From: Cordylochernes scorpioides
Lineage: Eukaryota > Arthropoda > Arachnida > Pseudoscorpiones > Chernetidae
Direction of reading: 5' to 3'
Assembly: GCA_030710605.1 (NCBI GenBank)
Contig: CP092882.1
Location: 14,079,677 to 14,143,676 of the forward strand
DNA length: 64,000 bases
Every line of letters begins with the position of its first letter. Position 1 is the stretch's first letter. Below are positions 44,302-55,500 of this stretch, piece by piece. The notes under the pieces were generated by a model. It made no database searches and was not told the origin of the DNA. It saw only the letters and a program-made list of their open reading frames with translations. Both the position numbers and the translations under genes were made by a program.

Positions 44302-44811
44302 ATGGCAGGAGAACGAAAACAAATAAGAAACTCACTATCTCTGTCAGTCAAGCTGCAAATCCTAAGAGAGATTGAAGTGGAGAAGAAGAAAAAGACAGAT
44401 GTTGCCCAGAAACATAATATCCCACAGTCGTCGCTCAGCACCATAATAAAGAACTCTGAGAAGATCCACCAACAAGCTCTGCATGCGGGCGAAAGCAGTC
44501 GGAAACGAGCACGTGGATCTACATATGCTGATGTTGATGAGGCTCTGCTGCAGTGGTTCAAGCAGGCAAGAAGTGCAGCGCTTCCAGTTAATGGTCCATT
44601 GCTTTCCGAAAAGGCGAAGACCCTGGCTCTTGAATTTGGATTAAAGGATTTTACTGGGAGTGGTGGATGGATCGAGCGTTGGAAGGCAAGGCATGGCATC
44701 AAGCTGCGCAACATTTGTGGAGAATCAGCTGATGTCAATCGTGAGACAATGACGAACTGGTTGACCGATGTAATGCCTAATATAATTAGTAACTATGCTT
44801 CGATCGCATGA
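44302..44811 (+). CDS. Tigger transposase N-terminal part (DNA-binding domains only)
   Basis: 169 residues. ~10-60 is the psq helix-turn-helix (LSLSVKLQILREIEVEKKKK TDVAQKHNIPQSSLSTIIKN). ~75-140 is the CENPB-type domain (DVDEALLQWFKQARSAALPV ... GSGGWIERWKARHGIKLRN). It ends NIISNYASIA where the DDE domain should begin. By family knowledge, these two domains bind the terminal repeats. It could act as a repressor of related elements if expressed, but nothing shows expression. The start is chosen because MAGERKQIRNSLSLS directly precedes the HTH. Confidence 0.75.
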   Translation: MAGERKQIRNSLSLSVKLQILREIEVEKKKKTDVAQKHNIPQSSLSTIIKNSEKIHQQALHAGESSRKRARGSTYADVDEALLQWFKQARSAALPVNGPLLSEKAKTLALEFGLKDFTGSGGWIERWKARHGIKLRNICGESADVNRETMTNWLTDVMPNIISNYASIA

Positions 44812-45164
44812 AAGAAGTTTTAAAAATACCGTTAGAGATGGATTTCGATTCTTATGCTGACGCTGACAATGACGTCGTTACAAATGCCATGTTATCCGAT
44901 GTAGAAATTGTCGAGAGCATTCTTCAAGCAAAAGAAGAAGAAGAAACGGACCAAGTTGATGAAGAAGTAGACCCAATTGTCCACATTCCGCATCCAAAAG
45001 AGGTCTTGGAGAGCATTCAAACTCTGCGATTGTTTCTTCAATGTCAGGATGAGTCCAAGTCTCTTCATAGGCATCTGTCAGACTTGGACAACATCGAAAA
45101 GCACTTGTTACTGACTTCTAAATGTCAAAAGAAAATCACAAACTACTTCTCCAAAAACACCTGA
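44808..45164 (+). pseudogene. Tigger transposase C-terminal fragment
   Basis: 118 residues with an acidic stretch (AKEEEETDQVDEEVDPIVHI) and a leucine-rich helix (VLESIQTLRLFLQCQDESKS) ending KCQKKITNYFSKNT, as in other Tigger tails. Its ATG overlaps the TGA of the preceding ORF (ATGA); this junction is the deletion point, so translation is doubtful. Confidence 0.65.
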
Positions 45165-45339
45165 TGAGGTTGTTATTGATCTTTGTGTTGCTCTTTTGAG
45201 TTGAATAGTAAATAAAATTATTGGTACAAAACATTTTTTTTTCCAACTGCGGATATAACAAACTTCGGATATAACAAAGTGATTGTCATGGATAATGCGA
45301 CTTCGTTATAAGTGGAGTACACTGTATAGAACTACCGGC

Positions 45340-46165
45340 TCTAATGGAATGGAGTTGTGCATTGTACCTTGCTGTGATACTTTAAATACAGTAACAGCGG
45401 TAAATACGACTTTATTAGGGCCGCCTTGAGGGTATCTCTTTGTCAGATTTTAGTAATATTTGTATTTTCATATGAGGAATTTGCCCTTCTTTCACTGTTT
45501 AAATGAAATATTGTATGATTCTTACCTATTTGGAGGGAATGCTACTAAAAATCAAGTCTTCTAATAATTGCTGGCCAACATACATTGTCGAAAGTGCCTG
45601 CCATACCCACTGTGATCAAAGAAGCCAGTTCTCCTGTCTGTGTTTCAGTATGTTTTCCATCATATCTACCATTATACTATTCGTTGATTTATTTTTAGTA
45701 AGATCCATGTTGCCTTATACTCATTAGATTGTTCTCTTCGTGATATTTATTGAAACCCCTTTGTTTCAGATATATTAGAAATGTTAATGTCAATAGTATA
45801 AGTCTATAGCTTTTGCTTGTTTTATAGCTTATTTTGTTAGGTTTTTGGTATAATCTTTACAAATAGAGTCTTTTCCATACATCCAGATAGTAACCTAATT
45901 CAACGCATTTGTTGAATCTCTGTTATAAAAATCGGGATTAAAAGTGCACCTGCATGTTTGATCATATTGTTACAAAAAATCTGGACCTGGTGCTTCCTTG
46001 ATATTTAATTTCGAAATAATATTTCAACATCTTTTCTATTTTGACAGGAGAGCCAACCACTATTTTATGGATTATCTAATTTAATGTAGAAACAAGAATA
46101 ATACAGCAATTCCCTCCCTTTTCCCAAGTACACGTGAGCATTAGTTTAATGAGGGATTTATTTAC
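45340..46165 (-). pseudogene. Decayed LINE reverse transcriptase remnant in LTR1 (copy at 53045-53870)
   Basis: Reading the minus strand gives NMIKHAGALLIPIFITEIQQ, then a stop, GYYLDVWKRLYL, a stop, and RLYQKPNKISYKTSKSYRLI LLTLTFLIYL. These are the LINE RT blocks normally reading GYFP..WK...IPKPNK..Y..SYRPISLL. Many stops. The same remnant is in LTR2, so it predates the duplication. Confidence 0.6.
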
Positions 46166-46379
46166 ACGTCTGTCCTAAAACTTTCCTCACTATATCTTTG
46201 TGTATGAATGTATTTACAGAGTTCTATTGCTATATTTTCCCTGTCTGAAATAGCTCCCAGCATCTTCAGTGGGTTGCTGAATCTCCAGAAGGAGTGTATA
46301 GAGAGAGAAATAGTAAAAAGATAAATTTGTACTAGATTTTTCGCAGATAAAAGTTGGGCTAGGAGTGAAAGATGGAGAT

Positions 46380-46750
46380 GGAAGATTTCTAAAGACGGGG
46401 GGCCTTATAAATATCTTTCCCGAGAAAGGGAAGCATTGCATTACAGCCCAAGTGGAAGGGGCCTGGGTCGATTTTTAGCTAAGACGGGGGGGGGGGGGGG
46501 GCTTTATATATATCTTCCCCGAGAAAGGGGAGTATTGTATTACAGTCCATGTGGAGGGGGCCTGGGTTGTCTGGTGAAATTGTACACTAGTGCCGTGGCT
46601 GTTTCCATCTTTAGACTTTGTTGTTTTGGCAATACTATATGCTCTACATGTGGGAGAGGCCTGGGTCGTCTGTGAAATTGTATACTGGTGCCGTTGGCCA
46701 TTTCCATCTTTGGACTTTGTTGGCTTGGAAATACTATGTGCTCGATCTCT
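46380..46750 (+). repeat. Degenerate tandem repeat with long G-runs in LTR1
   Basis: GAGGGGGCCTGGGTCG.. / CGAGAAAGGG.AGTATTG.. and GTGAAATTGTA.ACTAGTGCCGT-type segments recur about four times. A run of ~15 G near 46487-46501 is ~21 G long in the LTR2 copy (56167-56188). Such runs can form G-quadruplexes and may be mis-sized in assembly. Confidence 0.7.
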
Positions 46751-47023
46751 GCTTTAGCTCAACTCTTGGTCAATTACAGAGTTTTTTTAATTTATTTATT
46801 CTGTTTGTACACATTGCATTACATGTGATGATGTAGGGACACATGTCGATAGTGCGTATAATCATTGACGGCTGCGTTTCTATTGTACAGCATTAGGGTC
46901 TTATTATGGGTTATATACATGGGGTTGTTGGCTTAAATTACCATATATATATACTTAAGTAAGGAAATTTTAATAAGTCACATCGTATATCCTCCCTTTC
47001 CATTTATCCAAAACGGGAACACA

Positions 47024-50000
47024 AGTCATACTATTTTTAGGTATAATTAATTAATTAATTAAATTGGTGAAGTAGTCCACACATCCTGAGATTAAGAGTC
47101 TATATCTAAAGTGACATATAAAAATTTCCAGTGGTCTTATTTAGGAATGTCATGTTGTTGCATTGTGATTTTTCGCTAATTTTAAGAGCTATTCATAGCG
47201 CCCTTTCAGTTTTCTAACCACACTTACTGTTATGATTTTAAATCGTGAATTTTAATTTATGCTTTCCGTTTCACTGGCATTTTATCAGGCAATGAAAGTT
47301 AAGTTGAGGCGGTGTCTACCGCATCACTCGCCGCGGTCATTTACGATTCACATTGTTTGTGACAAAGCCTTAATAATTTATTGATTACATTCCAGGCAAT
47401 GAAAGTTAAGTTGAGGCGGCGTCTACCGCATCACTCGCCGCGGTCATTTACGATTCACATTGTTTGTGACAAAGCCTTAATAATTTATTGATTACATTTT
47501 TTATTTTTTTTTAAATTATTTTATACAGTATGAGAAATGAGGTTGGATTACCATGGTTCAAATTTAGAACGGTGATCAGTGTTTTACAGTAGTCTACTGA
47601 AATGACTTAGCCTTTTTTTTCATCATAGCTCTGATATAATTTTTCTCACAGCAGAGGTGAGTTCTGATAATTATTGCTGGCTACAATTTTCTTAATTTTA
47701 TTTTAATAGCGCTTTCTACCAAGTCATACTAGCCTGTGCATCCAGATTAGGGCTAACATGCTGAGAGATAGTTAATCGATTTTTTTTACAGCGCATAGTG
47801 GATTGGGAGAGTGGCAAATACATGAGCTTTAAGGTGAAAGTAGAATTGGAGATCCAGTTAGCGTACCCGTGAAGAGAGAAGTTTGATCACCATAGAAAGG
47901 ACGCACTTTTTTTTTCTCTCTTCGTAAACCTTTTTTTTAATTTTGAAATCAATAATGGATAGAAATCTGGTTTTAACATTCCAATGGCAGAATCTCAAGG
48001 AATAGATCTGGTGACCAATTTGCGCGAGTACTTTTAATCACTGTGGAACTATTTATTAACTTATGACAACTACCTGGGATAATCTTTAAAAATATTCAAA
48101 GGAAAGGAGATGACTGGAGCTTGTGTCTGCAAGACAGCTGAGATATCCCGAGGCGTGCTTGGACAGCTTTAAGTTGATGACAAGGCAGCAAAAGCCACCT
48201 GTGTTAGAGACAGATTCTATCTAATAATGGGGGTATAGGAGACAGGAGAGTTTATCGAGGCTCGATTTGACACTTGTATATAATGAGGAAGTTATCGTAA
48301 ATGCGAGTCTCCAGTGCGGAGTAATATCACCTAAAGGCTGTGAATAAGGATTGATAAAGTCGGGACACCCGAGCAAAGATATTACATTGAATGTAATTCG
48401 GAACCTGTAGGCGTGAGGCGGTATCGTGATTGGTTAGATGGATAGACACGCGAGGAGGGCGGCCCCCTTTGACGACGTTTTCTGCCAAGTATGATCACTG
48501 GATGCCGATAGACCGCTAAAAGGGTGTGTCCCCCACATAGGAAATGTCATTGAAGATGTGCCAGCATGAGGAGAAGAAAGGTCTAGGACGAGATGACGTT
48601 TCCTAAAATTGACACTCAAGGTGATACGCTTGGACTATAGATGAGGCAGTGAAGTCCATCTAGAATATGGCGCTACTTCTAGAACAAAAATGTGGATAGA
48701 TCGAGCTGAGGTGACGACTCCATATTAGATATACTTCTGTAAATTCTTAAATGTCCACATATATTTCCACAGTGAATTATACAAGTTGCACACCTATCTC
48801 ATGAGCCAGGAATGTAATTATCAGACTGACAGTAAAAAAAGGAATAATATATAATTTCTAACCCAGGAACAAACAAAACCTCTGATATGCAACACAGTCC
48901 AACAAAATAATTTCTCTATCAAATTCTCAGTGTATCATCATAACTCAACAGAAAACTCAGTTACAATTGGTATCTTAAAGGACGAAATAACTTTGTCATT
49001 TCCCAATCCAATATGCACCTGTTACCCCATAGACAGTGATCTTATAACCACATTTGACTTCGTTTCAGCATGTTGTAAGAGAGATGAACTCATGGAAATG
49101 TAGCCTTTAATTACTATGCCTCATACTGTATAAATACAAGAAGGAAATCACAACTTAGAGGGGGGCTATGTCTAAAATAACAAACCTAATAGGCATCCTA
49201 TGGCTTGTGTTGGGTAATTTGGAAAATAAACCCTATAATCCCTTGCTTTCAGGCAGTAGCCTTTGAAATAGGTTTCCAATGAGGACATGAAAGGTCAATC
49301 TCTCAGAGTGAAGTTGTGAAGTATAGGGACCCTAAGCCAGGGGTAGAAGTTAAGTAGGCCCAGACTGTAGTCGATCCTTGGAAAGCACTTGAGAATGTTA
49401 GTGTTGGGTAGTGAATCATAAACCCTATAAATCCATCTTTCAATAGAGTGTTGAGGTCGGGCTACTGCAAAGGGGGCAGACGCACGACGAAGTAGGAAGA
49501 AAGTGACTTCACCCACGGTGGCTAGGGGAATGACTCAACCCGCCTTTTATGGGGTGTCACGTTTAATGGTTCTTTAATCGCCCTTATATTCTGTGTGTGT
49601 CTTCATAGAATTGTCGTGAATGGTCGCCTAGTGTCAAAGCAAGGGCAGTTTTGAAGTTACACAGTTTTTTTTTGGTAGGTTAGCTTCCAGATTATTTAGA
49701 CTTGTCAACAATTATTGTTAACAATCATTTAGTGAGTATAATGTATTAATATATATATGGAGCTTGTGCAGAGGCATTTTCTTTTGAGTAACCTAGGGCT
49801 TTAGTTCCCAATTTGTTTTAATTTGGTAATTTTATTTGATTTCACATTTAGTCCTGGAGATTAGTAATAGTTAGAGTAAATGTTATCATTGACGATTGAA
49901 GTGCTTTGGCTTTTATAGTAGTTTCTAGCTTTAGTTTATGTGCAAGATGCGAATGAAATTGAATGAATGGGAAATCTTAGTGAATGTGTCAGGGATAGAA

Positions 50001-51590
50001 ACAATTATACTGTTAGACCAAAGGTATATTAGAATAGTGTAGGGAATTAATAGGTTCGATTTTTAATTTTGATTTCTTTATTTGTTAGGATCGGTAGTCT
50101 CACAGGACTGTACAACTCTATTGATAGGAAGATGTCCGCTCCTTTTTGTTAGGTCTCCCTTTAAAGGAGTATAAGTATAATTTCTTTTTATTAGTATATA
50201 TATAATTAATTACTTCATTATATCAACTTGAATTCTAAGGATTGTGGATAAATGATCCCTATCCCGACCCTCAGACAGGGGATAGTGGGAGGCAAGGATC
50301 AAGCCGAAAGCCCACTCATCTCCTCCTCGCAAGAGGAAGCGAAGAGGTATAGATTGAATTTTATGCAGGATGGGGGATTTGTTTTAGCCATGCCGTATAG
50401 CCTGGGGCATAACGGTGCGACCTTGGGTAACCGATCTGACACCGTAGTCTTCGACGCTTTTAGCGTGGCTGGAGCGAGGGTGTTTCAGACGGGAGGTCCT
50501 GTAAGATTGACATGTAGGCAGAGATTGCCCAGTTAATCTAGACGAAGTGGTTTCAGTCTATTGATTTTTTTTGGTACCAGTTTGATCCCCCATAGCTAGC
50601 GGAAGTTTCTTCTAATAAAGGATTCGCCCTGCCATACGTTTTGTTGGAATGAATTCGAGCATAAGACCGATTCGAGAGGCAGAATAAGTAATTAATAGGA
50701 CCTTCAACGAGTTTCAACTCGTTCCATGTTAGGATAAGACTTTAAAGTATTAGTTAACTATAAGAACCGCGAACGGGAGACGCCAGAACGAGCCAATGAG
50801 TCAAAGTTTTTAGAAATGTTGTAATGAGGACAGTAGAATTAAGTGCAGTTATACAGGGAGTAGAATTCTGAAGAAACTTGTAAACGAACCAAAATTTCAG
50901 ATCGATAAAAATTCAAATTGATAAGATGTAGAGGATAAAGAGTGTATTAGTAGATGAAAGTAATATGAATTTCTTGGAAGGGAGAGGTAGCTGAACTGTA
51001 CACACCCCAGAGACAAGGTAAACGGAGTCGCAAACAAAATAGGAGAAATTGATTAGTTGCTCTGTCAAACAGAGAACTTTCTTCATACGGTTGTCACCCT
51101 AGATTTAAAAAGGACTGTGTAGTTTAATAGAGGTCTGGGCTATGTTCCATTTGACCAAGATTCTAAATGATGTACCCATCTGGGTTGAGAGAGTATTGTA
51201 ATTTGAGGAATCTAACACACAAGAGAGAACACACCCTCCAGTAGGATCGGGATAGACGAATATTACCCAGTGACCAACTCGTGATTCCAGACTGGATAAG
51301 ATTGAAAACTTAACTGAGATACTAAACCTTGAACCTTCAGCGCACAAATATATACTATGTTTACATTTTCTTATTGAATATGTTATTATTTTATATCATA
51401 TATATTATATTATAATCATATACTATTCATTTCAACAATTTTATTTTGATATTCATGATATTAATCATATTTACCTACCATGATGCGATTTCTTTTTTAA
51501 CATGTTGTCATGGCTTAATCTTCCCTCATGGTATGATCTATTTTATCCCTATTTTCTTTTATCCGCCTTACTTGTATATGTATCGTGAAG
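47024..51590. other. Internal region of the outer element; no recognisable gene
   Basis: 47288-47501 is a 107-bp tandem duplication (GGCAATGAAAGTTAAGTTGA, one mismatch plus ends). The remainder is less AT-rich than the flanks and largely unique in the window. The longest frames (50252-50536 plus; 49295-49516 minus) match no family I know. No primer-binding site, zinc knuckle, protease, RT or integrase motif was seen. Either a decayed internal region or noncoding cargo. Confidence 0.45.
47288..47501. repeat. 107-bp tandem duplication
   Basis: Units start at 47288 and 47395. Both contain GTCTACCGCATCACTCGCCG, CGGTCATTTACGATTCACAT and GTGACAAAGCCTTAATAATT; they differ at GGTGTC/GGCGTC. Confidence 0.88.
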
Positions 51591-51665
51591 ATAGAGGCTG
51601 CCTGGCCGGCATTCATATTTCTTGAAAAAAGACACCTCGGCCAGTATAATTATTTTTATTACCTC

Positions 51666-51698
51666 GACGTTTCGACAAAAAGCTTTTGTCCTCGTCAG
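51666..51698 (-). ncRNA. Penelope-type hammerhead ribozyme core
   Basis: Minus strand: CTC before the core, CTGACGA, stem II GGACAAAAGCTTTTTGTC, GAAAC, cleavage triplet GTC, then GAG which pairs with CTC (stem I). Stem III is loopless AC/GT. Hammerheads in Penelope-like pLTRs are established (Cervera and De la Pena, 2014). Confidence 0.78.
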
Positions 51699-52020
51699 GA
51701 GCAAATAAAAATTAAAACATATAGCAAGGCGTTAAAAATTAGTCTAAGGATCTAAGGGCGTTCTCACGCGATATTCGAAATTTTGTACAACATCCAAAGC
51801 AGGAGTCAAAAATAAATATTTAACTCACAAAGACTACGATCTTTGAAATAAAATTATGATATACATATTTATATATATTAAGAAATTATAAACAAAAATA
51901 AATATAAAAAATAATAATAACATTTAAAAGATTTCACAATAGTATATATTAATCGATATCTATTATGTACAATTTATACTTACCCTTTATAACTACTTTT
52001 TTAAATTTAAAAACAAATTG

Positions 52021-52582
52021 TATTGTAGCGGAATATCTTAATATACATTTAAAGTTCTTTTCCCCATTTCCCGTGATACCCACCCCTCTAAAAATAATCT
52101 TTCTTTTTTAAATTTTATATTCCTATGAAATATCTCAATATCATTCCAATCTGGCCTATGTCCTGAATATAATGCATGTTCCCCAATTTTGCTTAACGCC
52201 CTTCTCCCTATTAAACCCTGTTGGTGTTCTTTAATCCTAGTCTCTAAATTACGGCCTGTTTCTCCTACGTAAATTTTGTCACATTGTGTGCATTTAATTC
52301 CATAAATTACATTACTTGGTTTTAATGTGCCTATGTTATCCTTCATTATTCTATTTCTAGTTAAAAATTCCCTTTTTTGTCCCGTACTATACCAAATATT
52401 ATATTTAAATTTTCTCAAAATTCTAGAGATTTCGTTATCTATATTATCTCAAATATGGAATAATTATATTATTGCAATCATCTTTATTCCTATTTGAATT
52501 TGGCCTATCTATTTCATATCTTCTAATCCATTTGTTTGTGAAACCAACTGGATAATCAGATTGTTCTAGTTCTGCTCGAAGC
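52021..52582 (-). pseudogene. Penelope GIY-YIG endonuclease fragment
   Basis: The open frame 52418-52038 contains NVIYGIKCTQC then KIYVGETGRNLETRIKEHQQ, GEHALYSGHRPDW and FKKERLFLEGWVSREMG. This is the GIY-YIG nuclease fold with the IYGI/IYVG strands, catalytic Arg and the usual C-x2-C pair of Penelope-like elements; the conserved Glu is in KERLFLE. Upstream (52582-52430) the frame continues with breaks. In these elements the domain nicks target DNA for retrotransposition. No RT remains, so the copy is dead. Confidence 0.78.
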
Positions 52583-55500
52583 AGAAGGGCAGTCTTCAGT
52601 CGGGCTGAGACGCAGAAAGGAGGAGACCAGACTTTCGCCGGCTTTCAGGAAAAGGTAAGCCTCTTTGCCATTATGGATTAGTACCCCCTTTTTGAGCAGA
52701 AACTAACTTAGATTTCGCATAGGCCCTAAAGGGCTTTAAGTAACTTAAAAAAGAATGATAGGGTTCTTATATTTTGTCTCGCCAGAATAGATCGAGATCT
52801 AAGTTTTCCCCTTTATAAAGGCAAATTTGTAACTTCAAGTCACCTCTATCTAGATCACTATATAAATAGCACATCCCGCCAGTATAGAAATGTTCCCTAA
52901 CTTTACTTATTTTTTAATAAATATCTAGTATATAACTTATATGGAGAAATTTTTTTGTTTCCTCTCATACATATTTCATTCTTTTGTTTTATGGTGCTAC
53001 CCCCCACATCTTATTATTACAAATTGTATTGGAATATAGAACTACCGGCTCTAATGGAATGGAGTTGTGCATTGTACCTTGCTGTGATACTTTAAATACA
53101 GTAACAGCGGTAAATACGACTTTATTAGGGCCGCCTTGAGGGTATCTCTTTGTCAGATTTTAGTAATATTTGTATTTTCATATGAGGAATTTGCCCTTCT
53201 TTCACTGTTTAAATGAAATATTGTATGATTCTTACCTATTTGGAGGGAATGCTACTAAAAATCAAGTCTTCTAATAATTGCTGGCCAACATACATTGTCG
53301 AAAGTGCCTGCCATACCCACTGTGATCAAAGAAGCCAGTTCTCCTGTCTGTGTTTCAGTATGTTTTCCATCATATCTACCATTATACTATTCGTTGATTT
53401 ATTTTTAGTAAGATCCATGTTGCCTTATACTCATTAGATTGTTCTCTTCGTGATATTTATTGAAACCCCTTTGTTTCAGATATATTAGAAATGTTAATGT
53501 CAATAGTATAAGTCTATAGCTTTTGCTTGTTTTATAGCTTATTTTGTTAGGTTTTTGGTATAATCTTTACAAATAGAGTCTTTTCCATACATCCAGATAG
53601 TAACCTAATTCAACGCATTTGTTGAATCTCTGTTATAAAAATCGGGATTAAAAGTGTACCTGCATGTTTGATCATATTGTTAGAAAAAATCTGGACCTGG
53701 TGCTTCCTTGATATTTAATTTCGAAATAATATTTCAACATCTTTTCTATTTTGACAGGAGAGCCAACCACTATTTTATGGATTATCTAATTTAATGTAGA
53801 AACAAGAATAATACAGCAATTCCCTCCCTTTTCCCAAGTACACGTGAGCATTAGTTTAATGAGGGATTTATTTACACATCTGTTGGGTCACATTTCACCA
53901 AACAGACCCAACAAAGATGTAAACACTCTTTTACATCCTATGTACATACACGCAGTGTCTCGCCGAAAGTGTTTGGTGTACAGATGGATGTCCCACGGGA
54001 ATGACCGACGGTGGTTCAAAGACCAAGCCGGGGGGGGGGGGGGGAGACGCAGCCCTGGACACGATTCCAAGATCTACTGGAGGAGGATGATATCGGCCCC
54101 TGATTAAGATGGATACAGATGGATGTCCCACGGCAATGGCCGACGGTGGTTCAAAGATCAAGCCGGGAGGGAAAGGCAGCGCTGGACGCGAATACCCGTG
54201 GATACTAAGATATATCAAGGAAGGCACAGCCCTGGTCAGGAGCCCGACGAAAACAGGAGCAGGAGTCCAACCACAACATAAGCAGAGAGCTGACGGGCAG
54301 TGGAGAAGCCACCTCAACAAGAAGAAACGGACATCCAGCATGCAACTTTGTAAAACCTACCTTTTAATTCTTGTATATATAACCTATGACATGACATTTT
54401 GATGGATGGGGACCATTTATTAATATTCTTGGGATTTCTTAAAGGAGAAATTAGCATATAAGTCTCTCAGAGGGGTAGCATCCTAAATTGTATTTTAATT
54501 CCATTGTTAATTTAAATTTATCTCTCAATAAGACAGATAAATTCTGAATTTGGTTAATATTTAGTAAGCCGTGTAAGAATATTTCTAATTCATAATTTTC
54601 CTTAAAAATAAAAATTTAATAATTTAAATTTATCTCTCAATAAGACAGATAAATTCTGAATTTGGTTAATATTTAGTAAGCCGTGTAAGAATATTTCTAA
54701 TTCATAATTTTCCTTAAAAATAAAAATTTAATAAAATAATATTTTCTCTCAATAAGACAGATAAATTTCATAAGCTGAGTTAGAATATTCTTAATTCATA
54801 ATATTTTCCTAATAAAATATTATTTTTATTCCCTAAATTTTAACTATAGTAATTTTATTTTCCTATTTAATATTTCGAGAATTTAGTATATTCAAGGTTT
54901 ATTATTCTGTGGGAGTTAGAGATTGAGGGCGCTGAAAAAAAAGGGATAGGGGGCGAGAATTTTGGGGGACTGGACCAAGGGACCAGTCAGTTTTTGACGC
55001 GGCTTTCGAGGGGGGCGGACGGAAATTCCCCACCGGGCGAGAAGTAGGTGGCCGAGGTGTTTAGGTAAGTTCCACTCTAAAATTTTTATCGTGAAGACAT
55101 ATTTATATACATGACGAAGTCATGGTAGGTAGAAAGGATTGTTTTTTTTTTTTTTGATAAAGACGCCTTGCCATTTATAGCGAGTTCATAGTGAGAGAGG
55201 GACTTATTCATGTATTAATAGATAGATTATTTCGCCCAAGCAAGATCGCCTTGAATGAGGTGTTATAGGCTCATATTTTACTTAACTATGTCATGTCATA
55301 GTAAATACAATTTGTTTTACATTTTATTTTTTTAATATATCCCTTATTTGTCGAATAAAAGTTGATGTGGTAAATTTTAATGTGTACTAATGTCTATATA
55401 AAATCACAGATCACACATGAACTTTGGTGCGTATGCTGTGGATATTGAGTGTATTATAAGAGGTTCATTGCCTTATCATAAACGGAGAATATGTATACAC

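Larger units (their letters stand above)
43896..45324 (+). mobile_element. Tigger-like element encoding only DNA-binding and tail domains
   Basis: TA-bounded (43894-43895, 45325-45326) with inverted repeats CAGTGTACTCCGCTTATAAC and GTTATAAGTGGAGTACACTG. Inserted at the TA of the copia target duplication GAATA. Subterminal TATAACGAAGT/GCGAAGTC repeats on both sides. Contains two short overlapping ORFs; the catalytic domain is deleted. Confidence 0.88.
51595..52582 (-). mobile_element. Penelope-like element, 5'-truncated, with GIY-YIG domain and pLTR hammerhead
   Basis: The minus strand encodes the end of a Penelope-like protein (52582-52021) followed by a ~420-bp AT-rich 3' region with the hammerhead segment at 51666-51698. 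It ends near GGCCGGCATTCATATTTC at 51610, a sequence also at 3550-3600. The RT domain is absent. The 5' break at 52582 coincides with where LTR2 begins to match LTR1. Confidence 0.75.

Noticed and set aside
45503..45727. 74-codon plus-strand ORF, identical at 53213-53437
   Set aside because: Conservation comes from the LTR1/LTR2 duplication. The opposite strand carries recognisable LINE RT remnants, so the plus ORF is antisense chance.
50252..50536. 94-codon ORF in the outer element core
   Set aside because: No domain recognised and no evidence of conservation in this window; kept only as part of the unassigned core.
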